From Streptomyces subrutilus (GTDB taxonomy: Bacteria > Actinomycetota > Actinomycetes > Streptomycetales > Streptomycetaceae), in NCBI RefSeq assembly GCF_008704535.1, contig NZ_CP023701.1, forward strand, positions 3,908,501 through 3,972,500: a stretch of 64,000 bases of DNA, in the 5' to 3' direction. Below the pieces are notes generated by a model. It had not been told where the DNA came from. It saw only the letters and a program-made list of their open reading frames with translations, and ran no database searches. Made by a program: the position numbers and the translations under genes. Below are positions 1 to 7,432 of the stretch, in pieces (position 1 is the stretch's first letter; each line of letters starts with the position of its first letter).

Positions 1-1
1 G

Positions 2-880
2 GCGCTGCGCGGGAAGCCGTGGGCGCAGGTGCTGCGGGCGGAGGTGTTGGAGCCGCTCGGTCTGGACCGCACGGGGGAGGTGCCCCGGGCGCCGCACGCG
101 GACGGCTGGGCCGTGCATCCGTGGGCGGACGTGATGATGCCGGAACCGCTGGAGGACCTGGGCCTGATGGCCGCGGCCGGGCAGCTGTGGTCGACCACGA
201 GGGACCTGGCACGGTTCGCCGGCTTCCTGCTGCGCGGTGACGAGCGGGTGCTGAGCGCCGCCACGGTACGGGAGATGCGCGCGGCGGCGTCGCCGCCGGA
301 GCCCGGTGTCGCCGAGGCCGGATACGGCCTGGGCCTGCAGCTGGCGGTGCACGGCGGCCGCCGGCTCGCGGGGCACACCGGTTCGCTGCCGGGGTTCGTC
401 GCGGCGCTCTGGATCAGCGAGGCGGACGACGTGGCGGCGGTGGTCCTGGCGAACTGCACCTCGGGTCTGCCCGTCGCGACCGTGGCCGCAGACCTGCTGG
501 CGATCGTGGCCGAGGCCGAGCCGAGGTTCCCGGAGCCGTGGCGGCCGCTGCGGGAGGCCGATCCGGTGGCCTTGGAGCTGTGCGGGCCCTGGTACTGGGG
601 CACTTCGGCCCAGGTGGTGCGACTGACGGCGGACGGGGCGCTGCAACTGGAACCGGTCGGCGCCACCGGGCGGGCGGCTCGCTTCCGCGCGGAGCCCGAT
701 GGCAGCTGGCGCGGGCTGTCCGGCTACTACGCGGGGGAGACCTTGCGGGCGGTGCGCCGGGAGGACGGGTCGGTCAGCCACCTCGACCTCGGGTCCTTCG
801 TCTTCACGCGGGAGCCCTACGACGCCGGGGCGCCGGTGCCCGGCGGGGTGGACCCGGGGGGCTGGCGCGGCATCGGCTGA
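2..880 (+). CDS. Serine hydrolase, beta-lactamase/class C family, C-terminal part (5' end outside window)
   Basis: The frame is open from the left edge, so the N-terminus with the catalytic SxxK serine lies outside the window. The visible 290 or so residues carry typical features of the class C/penicillin-binding esterase fold: a segment ending LWSTTRDLARFAGFLL (the usual region after the Tyr motif) and HTGSLPGF, equivalent to the third HxG motif. A C-terminal beta-rich extension of about 120 residues follows. Such proteins are usually serine peptidases or esterases; the substrate cannot be told. It converges on the next gene. Confidence 0.8.
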   Translation, partial: ALRGKPWAQVLRAEVLEPLGLDRTGEVPRAPHADGWAVHPWADVMMPEPLEDLGLMAAAGQLWSTTRDLARFAGFLLRGDERVLSAATVREMRAAASPPEPGVAEAGYGLGLQLAVHGGRRLAGHTGSLPGFVAALWISEADDVAAVVLANCTSGLPVATVAADLLAIVAEAEPRFPEPWRPLREADPVALELCGPWYWGTSAQVVRLTADGALQLEPVGATGRAARFRAEPDGSWRGLSGYYAGETLRAVRREDGSVSHLDLGSFVFTREPYDAGAPVPGGVDPGGWRGIG

Positions 881-926
881 CGCGGCGGCCGGGCGCTCGG
901 GGACCGGTGGCCGGGGCCGGAGCTCG

Positions 927-952
927 GGCCGGGTGACGCGCCCGACCCGGCC
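927..952. terminator. Possible intrinsic terminator between convergent genes
   Basis: An 8 bp perfect stem (GGCCGGGT / ACCCGGCC) with a 10 nt loop lies between the stop codons of two converging genes. There is no U-tract, as is common in Streptomyces terminators. Confidence 0.4.
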
Positions 953-961
953 TCGGACGGG

Positions 962-2137
962 TCAGGCGACGAGCTCGCGCTCCAGCGGGGTCCGGAAGCG
1001 CGGGGTGATCCTGGCCGCGCCCAGCCAGTCCGCCAGGCGGCCGGCCTCGTGGGCTATCGCCTCCTCGGCGGCGCGTCCGGGGCGGCCCAGCAGCCGCCAG
1101 ACGACCTCGCCGTCGGCGCGTTGGGCCCACCCGCCGACGATCTCGCCGTTCCACCAGACGGTGGGGCCGATGTTGCCGGCGTAGTCGAAGAGGGCGGGCC
1201 GGTGCGCGGGATCGAGGTGGAAGCTCCGGTCGGCCCAGCCCATCCCGCTGGGGTCGAGGCCGGGCAGCAGCGCCGCCCAGGGCTCGGGGGCGGGCTCGGG
1301 ACCGGTGTCACCGGGGCTCACCAGGGCGGTGGCGCCGTCCTCCAGCCGTACCGGGTCGGGCCCGACGGCGGCGAGGGCCGTGCGGACGTCGGTCAGGGTC
1401 CAGCCCGTCCACCACGCGAGGTCCGCTTCGGTGGCCGGGCCGTACGCCCGTAGCCAGCGCCCGGCGAGCTCCGCGCGGGCTTCCGCGGCGGGCAGGGCGG
1501 GCCAGGGCGCGGTGTGGACCCAGCGGTACTGGCTGGAGGTCCACGATCCGCGCGGGCGGTCCCGGCGGATGCGCCCATCCGCGGCCAGCAGTCGGATGAC
1601 CCGGGTGGCGATGCCGGTCCGCGCCTCGTACTTCTTGCCCCGGCCCAGAGTGATCTTCAGGCGGAGGGCGGGCACGGCGGCGGACAGCTGGCTGCCGGTG
1701 GCGGGGCCCGCGGTGTCCAGCGCGGCGAGGGCGGCCTCCTCGGCCCCGGCCAGCCAGTCGGCGTCCAGGCCCTGGCCGTCCTCTGCGAGGTGCTTGAGGA
1801 GGGTGCGCCGCTCCTTGGCCGCGATGGCGCGGGCCGTGGAGGCGTCGACGTACGGCGCCAGCGGGGCGGAGACCGCGAAGAGAGTGTTGCGCATGCTGAG
1901 CAGGCGGACCAGGCTGACGTCTTCGTAGAGCGCCCGTTCGATCACCTCGGGGCCGCCCTCGGTCAGCCGGGCCCGGGCGGAGAGGAAGACCGTCGAGGCG
2001 TCCGTGGCGTGCAGGGCGACGACGCAGTCCGCGGCCTGCGGCACCGTGGCGGCGCGGACCGAGGGCGCCAGGCGGTGGCGCCGGCCGAGGCGGTGGCGGC
2101 GTTCCGCGGTGCTGATCAGGGGGAGGGCGGAGTTCAC
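962..2137 (-). CDS. Winged-helix DNA-binding protein, HTH_42 family (AlkZ/YcaQ-like DNA glycosylase fold)
   Basis: 391 aa, matching the usual size of the AlkZ/YcaQ family (tandem winged helices, PF06224), whose studied members excise alkylated or crosslinked bases. Family-like features are the N-terminal segment ending CVVALHATD, a central winged-helix portion with GRGKKYEARTGIATRVIRLL, and the C-terminal LERELVA. In AlkZ and YcaQ a QxQ or QxD catalytic motif is expected near residues 40-46; here that position appears to read H43-A44-T45, so glycosylase activity is uncertain. The GTG start has a GGGAGG sequence almost touching it. It lies downstream of two GNAT genes on the same strand but behind a terminator-like hairpin. 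Confidence 0.75.
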   Translation of the reverse strand: MNSALPLISTAERRHRLGRRHRLAPSVRAATVPQAADCVVALHATDASTVFLSARARLTEGGPEVIERALYEDVSLVRLLSMRNTLFAVSAPLAPYVDASTARAIAAKERRTLLKHLAEDGQGLDADWLAGAEEAALAALDTAGPATGSQLSAAVPALRLKITLGRGKKYEARTGIATRVIRLLAADGRIRRDRPRGSWTSSQYRWVHTAPWPALPAAEARAELAGRWLRAYGPATEADLAWWTGWTLTDVRTALAAVGPDPVRLEDGATALVSPGDTGPEPAPEPWAALLPGLDPSGMGWADRSFHLDPAHRPALFDYAGNIGPTVWWNGEIVGGWAQRADGEVVWRLLGRPGRAAEEAIAHEAGRLADWLGAARITPRFRTPLERELVA

Positions 2138-2152
2138 CCTCCCGATCGTAGG

Positions 2153-2176
2153 CCGGACCGCCGTGCGGCGGTCCGG
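2153..2176 (-). terminator. Intrinsic terminator after the GNAT pair
   Basis: A 10 bp perfect GC stem (CCGGACCGCC / GGCGGTCCGG) with a GTGC loop lies 32 bp beyond the stop of the downstream GNAT gene and just before the start of the AlkZ-like gene on the same strand. It probably separates the two transcription units. Confidence 0.6.
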
Positions 2177-2207
2177 TTCGCCGAACCTGCCCGTCCGACG
2201 CGGTCGT

Positions 2208-2669
2208 TCAGAGAGAGAGCTTGAACCCGACGTGCGAACCGGTGAAGCCGAGGCGCTCGTAGAAGCGGTGGGCGTCGGTCCGGGTCGCGTCCGAGGTGAG
2301 CTGGACCAGGCTGCAGTGGTCGGCCCGGGACTGCTCGATCGCCCATTCGATGAACCGGGTGCCGAGCCCGCTGCCGCGTTCGTCGGCGTGGACGCGGACG
2401 CCCTCGATGACGGAACGGGTCGCGCCCTGGCGGGAGAGCCCGTGGACGATCGTGAGCTGGAGCGTGCCCACGACCCGTCCCGCGCGGACGGCGACGACCA
2501 CGTGCTGGTTCGGGTCCTCGGAGAGGCGCTTGAGGGCCGCGACGTACGGAGCGAGGTCGTCGGGGGATTCCCGCGTCGCCCCGAGCGGGTCGTCGGCCAG
2601 CATGGCGACGATCGCCGGAAGGTCGGCCTCGGTCGCGGGGCGGATGGTCAGCTCGGAGGCATCGCTCAT
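2208..2669 (-). CDS. GNAT family N-acetyltransferase
   Basis: 153 aa single-domain GNAT. It begins ELTIRPATEADLPAIV, has the beta4 strand VRVHADERGSGLGTRFIEWA with the acetyl-CoA pyrophosphate loop (R-G-S-G-L-G, about residues 96-101) and ends with YERLGFTGSHVGFKLSL, the usual C-terminal motif. The ATG was chosen because AAAGGA lies about 11 nt upstream; a 21-residue longer reading has no better signal. It starts 16 bp after the stop of another GNAT gene and is probably cotranscribed with it. Substrate unknown. Confidence 0.85.
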   Translation of the reverse strand: MSDASELTIRPATEADLPAIVAMLADDPLGATRESPDDLAPYVAALKRLSEDPNQHVVVAVRAGRVVGTLQLTIVHGLSRQGATRSVIEGVRVHADERGSGLGTRFIEWAIEQSRADHCSLVQLTSDATRTDAHRFYERLGFTGSHVGFKLSL

Positions 2670-2685
2670 GCCGGGTTGTCCTTTC

Positions 2686-3591
2686 TCAGCCGGCGGCCAC
2701 GGTGAGCGGCGCCCAGCGACGGGTCCAGTCACCGGGCGGGCCGGGGATGTCTCGGGTCATGACGGTGTTGGAGGACACGGACTCCAGGCCGCGTTCCTTC
2801 AGCCAGCCGCGGAGTTCCTCGTGCCGTAGGTCGACATCGGTGCGCAGCGGCCGTTCGGTGCCCGCGGCCAGGGCCGTGACGAGGGCGCGGGCGGTGTCGG
2901 TGTCCCGGGCGATCAGCGGGCCCACGACGTGGGTGTCCATGTTGGGCCAGGCCGCGGCGTAGCCCGTGAGCGTGCCCTCGCCGTCCTCGGCCACGAGGAG
3001 TTGGTCCGCGAAGGCGGGCAGCCGGACGATCATGTGGGTGCGATCGGTGCCGAAGACCTCGGCGTCCAGCGCCAGGATGCGGGAGAGGTCCTCCACGCCG
3101 GCCGGCCTGACGGTGGAGCCGTCGTGGGAGTCCACCGTCCCGTCGGGCCGGAAGGTGCCGCGGAGCATCTCGGCGCGGCCCGCGGACGCGAAGCCGAGCT
3201 CTTCGTAGAGGGGTCGGCCGTAGGGGGTGGCGTGCAGGGTGAGGGGCACGCCCTTGAGGACGTCGTCGCAGACGTGCCGCATCAGACGGCGGCCCAGGCC
3301 CCGGCGGGCATAGCGGTCGGCGACCAGCACCATGCCGATGGCGGCGAGCTCCGGCGCGGCGGGAGTCTGTCCGTACCGGGTGACGACACAGGCGGCGGCC
3401 AGTCCCTGCCCGTCCGGGGCGTCGATGCCGTAGCCGTCACCCGCGGCGAGGAGCAGCCCCCACTTGTGGACCTCGCGGGGCCAGCCGCGGTCCTCGGACA
3501 GGTCGGCGCACCGGGGGAGGTCGTCCATGGTCAGTGGCCTGATGGGTGCCTCGGTGATCTGTGGTGGTGTCACCGACTCAGAGTGGATCAT
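2686..3591 (-). CDS. GNAT family N-acetyltransferase (two-domain)
   Basis: 301 aa, about twice the size of a single GNAT domain. The N-terminal half has a clear acetyl-CoA loop in ADRYARRGLGRRLMRHV and a YEELGFASAGR C-terminal motif. The second half (from about residue 150) begins VRPAGVEDLSRILALDAEVFG and is consistent with a second, degenerate GNAT domain with a YF-like end (LKERGLESVSSNTVMTRD). It is first gene of a two-gene unit. The promoter region shared with the divergent HAD gene contains parS cluster 1. Substrate unknown. Confidence 0.8.
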   Translation of the reverse strand: MIHSESVTPPQITEAPIRPLTMDDLPRCADLSEDRGWPREVHKWGLLLAAGDGYGIDAPDGQGLAAACVVTRYGQTPAAPELAAIGMVLVADRYARRGLGRRLMRHVCDDVLKGVPLTLHATPYGRPLYEELGFASAGRAEMLRGTFRPDGTVDSHDGSTVRPAGVEDLSRILALDAEVFGTDRTHMIVRLPAFADQLLVAEDGEGTLTGYAAAWPNMDTHVVGPLIARDTDTARALVTALAAGTERPLRTDVDLRHEELRGWLKERGLESVSSNTVMTRDIPGPPGDWTRRWAPLTVAAG

Positions 3592-3627
3592 CGGCCGGGA
3601 GTCGTCCAGGGGGTTTGACGAGGCGAT

Positions 3628-3711
3628 GTTCCACGTGAAACACGGACCGGCGTTTCACGTGAAACATCGGCCGGTGTTTCACGTGAAACCACGAGACGTC
3701 TCACGTGAAAC
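3628..3711. promoter_or_regulatory. parS: parS cluster 1: four ParB-binding sites
   Basis: Four copies of GTTTCACGTGAAAC or near-copies: 3628-3641 (GTTCC..., one mismatch), 3652-3665 (perfect), 3676-3689 (perfect), 3698-3711 (GTCTC..., one mismatch). Start-to-start spacing is 24, 24 and 22 bp. This 14 bp palindrome is the established Streptomyces parS consensus bound by ParB. The cluster lies between two divergently transcribed genes and ends 36 bp before the HAD start codon. Confidence 0.95.
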
Positions 3712-3746
3712 ACGGTGGGGCGTCCGATACGGACGGACTAATCTCG

Positions 3747-4403
3747 ATGTCCATGCCCCTCCTGCACCTCTTCGACCTCGACGGAACGCTGATGTACGGC
3801 TCGGCGGCGCCGGTCGAAATCTCCCGCCAGCTCGGGCTGGGCACCGAGATCGCCGAGCTGGAGCGGGCGTTCGCCGCGCTGGAGATCGGCCCCCAGGAGT
3901 TCTCGGTGGCCGCCCACGCCCTGTGGTCGGAGCTGACCCCCGCGCACGTCAGGGCGGCCTTCGACGGCTCTCCCTGGCTGGCCGGCATCCGGGAGGTGTG
4001 GCAGGAGATCCGGGAGCGGGGCGACTACTGCGCGGTGATCTCGCTGTCGCCGTCCTTCTTCGTGGACCTGCTGCTGGAGTGGGGCGCGCACGCCGCGCAC
4101 GGATCGCTCTATCCGGAGGTGCCGTTCACCCGCCCCGTGGAGGTGGCCGGGATCCTGACGCCCGAGGCCAAGGTGACGGTGGCGGACCGACTGTGCGAGC
4201 GGTTCGGTGTCACGCGGGGCGACTGCGTCGCGTACGGGGACTCGATGACCGATGCCGTGCTCTTCGACGTCGTGCCGGTGTCCGTGGCGGTCAACGCGCG
4301 TCCTTACCTGGCCGAACGGGCCACGCACGTCTACACGGGCCGGGACCTCAGAGAGGCCTTCCAGCTCTCCGGATCGGCCCGCCCGCAGGCCACGGCATCC
4401 TAG
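3747..4403 (+). CDS. HAD-superfamily hydrolase (phosphoserine phosphatase-like subfamily)
   Basis: 218 aa. HAD motif I is HLFDLDGTLM near the N-terminus, motif II is AVISLSPSFF (Ser), a Lys at about residue 150 (EAKVTVADRL) fits motif III, and motif IV is AYGDSMTDAVLF. The cap lies between motifs I and II, as in phosphoserine-phosphatase-like HADs. ATG at 3747 or 3753 gives essentially the same protein; no clear Shine-Dalgarno sequence is present. It sits directly downstream of parS cluster 1. Likely a phosphomonoesterase; substrate unknown. Confidence 0.8.
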   Translation: MSMPLLHLFDLDGTLMYGSAAPVEISRQLGLGTEIAELERAFAALEIGPQEFSVAAHALWSELTPAHVRAAFDGSPWLAGIREVWQEIRERGDYCAVISLSPSFFVDLLLEWGAHAAHGSLYPEVPFTRPVEVAGILTPEAKVTVADRLCERFGVTRGDCVAYGDSMTDAVLFDVVPVSVAVNARPYLAERATHVYTGRDLREAFQLSGSARPQATAS

Positions 4404-4551
4404 GGGGAGCGGGGGTTCGAAACGCGGATTTTCTCCATTTCCCCGCAGGGCCCCAGGCGGGCTGGCACGCTGTGGAGCCCGGAACCCGGAACCACGGATC
4501 GACAGGCCGTGGGTGTGCAGACCGACCGAGATGCTCGAAGCGAGGCACCGC

Positions 4552-5739
4552 ATGGACGCTCCGCCCACCAGATCGGCGAGACGGGAGACGGCCCGGATAC
4601 CCTCCGGCGGCGGTACGGCCGAGCCCTCACCGGACGCCGTGCTCATCCGCAGGACCCTCGCGGAGATCGAACCCGTAGCCGACAGGATGACCTCGTACTT
4701 CTACGCCCTGGTGTTCATAGGCCACCCGGAGCTGCGCAGCATGTTCCCGATCGCCATGGACGTACAGCGCGACCGGCTGCTGAAGGCCCTGCTGACCGCC
4801 GCCGAGCACATCGACAACCCCGCGGTGCTCCTCCCGTACCTGCGCAGGCTGGGCACCGGGCACCGCAAGTACGGCACGCTGCCCGGCCACTATCCGGTGG
4901 TGGGCGAGGCGCTGTTGGGGGCTCTGGCCCGGTACGCCGAAAGGTCCTGGGGACCGGAGGCGGAAGCCGCCTGGGTGCGGGCCTACACCGCGATCTCGCA
5001 GACCATGATCGATGCGGCGTCGGACGACGAGGTCGCCGCTCCGGCGTGGTGGCACGCCGAGGTGGTCTCCCACGAACTGCGCACCCCGGACATCGCGGTG
5101 CTGACGGTCCGCCCCGACCAGCCCTACGCCTTCCTGGCCGGCCAGTACACGAGCCTGGAGACCCCGTGGTGGCCGCGGGTCTGGCGCCACTACTCCTTCG
5201 CCTCGGCCCCGCGCACCGACGGCCTGCTCTCCTTCCACGTGAAGGCCGTCCCCGCGGGCTGGGTCTCCAACGCGCTGGTCCGTCATGCCAGGCCGGGCGA
5301 CGTCTTACGCCTGGGTCCGCCCGCCGGATCGATGGTGGTGGACCACAGCACGGACAACGGAATGCTCTGCCTGGGCGGCGGCACCGGCATCGCGCCGATC
5401 AAGGCGCTGATCGAGGACGTGGCCGAGCACGGCCAGCGCCGCCCGGTGGAGGTCTTCTTCGGCGCCCGCTGCGACAACGACCTGTACGACAAGGACACCC
5501 TGCTGGGCCTCCAGCGCTCGCACCCGTGGCTCTCCGTGCGCCCGGTCGTCGGCGACGGCCTGTCCGGACAGCTGCCGCACGCCGTGGGCGAGCACGGGCC
5601 GTGGAGCTCGTACGACGCGTACGTCTCCGGACCGCCCGCCATGATCCGCAGCGGAGTCGACGAACTCAAGCGGATCGGCATCCCCGGCGAGCGCATCCGT
5701 CACGACGCGGTGGAGGAACTGGCGGGCGTGGCCGGCTGA
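4552..5739 (+). CDS. Flavohemoprotein (globin + FAD/NAD reductase), nitric oxide dioxygenase-like; contains a TTA codon
   Basis: 395 aa with the three-domain Hmp layout. The globin domain covers about residues 25-155, with proximal His104 in TGHRKYG. The FAD domain has RHYSFASAP (about 212). The NAD-binding domain has GGGTGIAPIKAL (about 276) and ends with GPPAMIRSGVDELKRIGIP. Such enzymes oxidise NO to nitrate using NAD(P)H and O2. ATG at 4552 was chosen because GAGG lies 6 nt upstream; ATG 4531 is an alternative. Codon 252 (5305-5307) is TTA, so translation should depend on bldA tRNA. The residues before the globin (about 25) are longer than in E. coli Hmp. Confidence 0.9.
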   Translation: MDAPPTRSARRETARIPSGGGTAEPSPDAVLIRRTLAEIEPVADRMTSYFYALVFIGHPELRSMFPIAMDVQRDRLLKALLTAAEHIDNPAVLLPYLRRLGTGHRKYGTLPGHYPVVGEALLGALARYAERSWGPEAEAAWVRAYTAISQTMIDAASDDEVAAPAWWHAEVVSHELRTPDIAVLTVRPDQPYAFLAGQYTSLETPWWPRVWRHYSFASAPRTDGLLSFHVKAVPAGWVSNALVRHARPGDVLRLGPPAGSMVVDHSTDNGMLCLGGGTGIAPIKALIEDVAEHGQRRPVEVFFGARCDNDLYDKDTLLGLQRSHPWLSVRPVVGDGLSGQLPHAVGEHGPWSSYDAYVSGPPAMIRSGVDELKRIGIPGERIRHDAVEELAGVAG

Positions 5740-5769
5740 GGGCCCCGGGGCCGAGCCCCTCAGCCGTCT

Positions 5770-5795
5770 GCGGCGGAGCCCCGAGGCTCCGCCGC
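5770..5795. terminator. Bidirectional intrinsic terminator
   Basis: An 11 bp perfect stem (GCGGCGGAGCC / GGCTCCGCCGC) with a CCGA loop lies between the convergent flavohemoprotein and NUDIX genes. Confidence 0.75.
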
Positions 5796-5813
5796 GCCCG
5801 GCCGGCGGGAAGG

Positions 5814-6293
5814 TCAGCCCAGGTCGGGGGCGTGCATGGCGCGCACCCCCTCGATGTTGCCGTCGAGGTAGTGCCGCAGGGACAGCGGGACGAGGTGGAC
5901 GGCCGCGATGCCGACCCGACTGAACGGCACCCGGACGATCTCGTACTCGCCCTCGGGTTCGTCGATCTCGGGACCGTGCCGCTGGCTGGGGTCCATGGAT
6001 TCCAGGTGGCAGACGAAGAAGTGCTGCACCTTCACGCCGGTGACCCCCCGTTCGGCGATGTGCTCGACGGTGTCGACGAAACAGGGGACCACATCGGTGA
6101 TCTTCGCGCCGAGTTCTTCGTGCACCTCTCGGTGAAGGGCGTCGACGACCGTGGCGTCGGAGGCTTCCACTCCCCCGCCGGGGGTGAGCCAGTACGGATC
6201 GACGCCGGGCTTGGTGCGCTTGATGAGGATCAGGTCGTCACCGTCGAGCAGGATCGCGCGGGCGGTGCGTTTGACCACGGGACGTTCGGTCAT
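5814..6293 (-). CDS. NUDIX hydrolase
   Basis: 159 aa. The NUDIX box starts GGGVEAS and ends REVHEELG (about residues 39-62), which supplies the metal-binding REVxEE core, but the first Glu of the GX5EX7REUXEE consensus appears to be Ala. These enzymes cleave nucleoside diphosphate-linked compounds; the substrate is unknown. The ATG has no upstream Shine-Dalgarno sequence; a GTG 18 bp upstream preceded by GGAGC is a plausible alternative start. It is transcribed in the same direction as, and downstream of, the LysR gene. Confidence 0.85.
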   Translation of the reverse strand: MTERPVVKRTARAILLDGDDLILIKRTKPGVDPYWLTPGGGVEASDATVVDALHREVHEELGAKITDVVPCFVDTVEHIAERGVTGVKVQHFFVCHLESMDPSQRHGPEIDEPEGEYEIVRVPFSRVGIAAVHLVPLSLRHYLDGNIEGVRAMHAPDLG

Positions 6294-6352
6294 GGGAGAA
6301 GAGTGGCCCACCGCTCCGCTTCTGAAACGCGCCACGGGCCGGAAACGGGGTC

Positions 6353-7258
6353 TCACCAGCGCACGGCGGCGCGCAGCAGCCTGTCGTGGGCACGCGCGAG
6401 ATGGGCGAGGGCGAGGCTCCCGGCCCGTACGACGAGGAACCAGGTGCGCAGCGGCGGCACGGCGGGCTCCGGCAGGGCCACGATCCGGCCCGCGTCGAGG
6501 GCGTCCTGGCAGAGGTAGCGGGGCAGGACCGCGCATCCCGCGCCGGCCCGGACGCACTCCAGGACGGCCCGCAGATCGGGCGCCACGACGGTGGCGGCGG
6601 GTGGCCGGGCGTCGGGGTGGGTGTCGAAGACGGCGGACCAGTAGCGGGTGGCGAGCGGCAGCGTTTCGTGGACTTCGACGAGCGGGATGCCGTCGAGTGC
6701 GGCGGGCCCGTCGGCGCGCAGCCGCTCGGCATCGACGAAGGCGGCCCAGTAGGGCGCCGCGACCAGGAGGTGTTCCTCGTCGCACAGGGCGGTGGCGGTG
6801 AAGGGCCCGCCCCGGGGCTGCGCGGTGGTGACCACGAGGTCGTGGTGGCCGGCGGCCAGCCCGTCGAGGGCCTCCTCTGCCCGGGAGGGGAAGGCTGTGC
6901 GCAGCGAATGGCCCTGGCCGACCAGGGGTGCGAGGGCCGGCAGTACGCGCAGGCAGAGGAATTCGGGAGGCCCGGCGATGTGCAGGGTGCGCAGCGCCCC
7001 CGCGGCCTCCAGCTCGGCTTCGGTGATCCGCAGCAGCGCGTCGAGGTGGGGCGCGGCCTTCTGGGCCAGTTCGTCGCCGACGGCCGTCGGGGTGACGCCG
7101 CGGGCGCGCCGGTCGAACAGGGGCCGCCCGAGCTGCCGTTCCAGGATGCGTATCTGCGAGGTGACCGCGGGCTGTGACAGCCCGAGCAGCCCGGCGGCCC
7201 GGGTGAACGAGCCGGCGCGGTGAACGGCGACGAAGGTCCGCAATAAGGCCAGGTCCAC
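6353..7258 (-). CDS. LysR-family transcriptional regulator; TTA at codon 5
   Basis: 301 aa, the standard LysR length. The N-terminal winged HTH covers residues 1-60: LRTFVAVHRAGSFTRAA, then LSQPAVTSQIRILE, ending LGRPLFDRR. The co-inducer domain begins near residue 88 (LRTLHIAGPPEF). It reads from GTG at 7258. Leucine 5 is TTA (7244-7246 on the minus strand), an early bldA-dependent codon. The flavohemoprotein two genes away also has a TTA, so the two may share developmental control. The target is unknown; no divergent gene shares its promoter region. Confidence 0.85.
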   Translation of the reverse strand: MDLALLRTFVAVHRAGSFTRAAGLLGLSQPAVTSQIRILERQLGRPLFDRRARGVTPTAVGDELAQKAAPHLDALLRITEAELEAAGALRTLHIAGPPEFLCLRVLPALAPLVGQGHSLRTAFPSRAEEALDGLAAGHHDLVVTTAQPRGGPFTATALCDEEHLLVAAPYWAAFVDAERLRADGPAALDGIPLVEVHETLPLATRYWSAVFDTHPDARPPAATVVAPDLRAVLECVRAGAGCAVLPRYLCQDALDAGRIVALPEPAVPPLRTWFLVVRAGSLALAHLARAHDRLLRAAVRW

Positions 7259-7384
7259 AGCGGTACCTCTCGGTGGGGGCCTTCAACTATAAAGAGGGCG
7301 ATGGGTCCCTGTCGTTACCGTGATTGGACTCTGACGCACAGTCAACTAGCCTGGTGATGTGGTTCTTCGCGCGCGGAACCCGGG

Positions 7385-7419
7385 GCGGTCCGAGCCACCA
7401 GGGGGGAGGCTCGGACCGC
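7385..7419 (-). terminator. Intrinsic terminator after the PLP-enzyme gene
   Basis: A 12 bp perfect stem (GCGGTCCGAGCC / GGCTCGGACCGC) with an 11 nt loop lies 14 bp downstream of the stop codon of the cystathionine lyase/synthase gene. Confidence 0.75.
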
Positions 7420-7432
7420 TTCCACCGCCCCG

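Noticed and set aside
4404..4440. GGGGGTTCGAAAC resembling a tRNA T-arm
   Set aside because: No matching acceptor, D or anticodon stems around it.
5231..5244. CTTCCACGTGAAGG as a further parS
   Set aside because: Three mismatches including both ends; it encodes the conserved SFHVK of the flavohemoprotein FAD domain.
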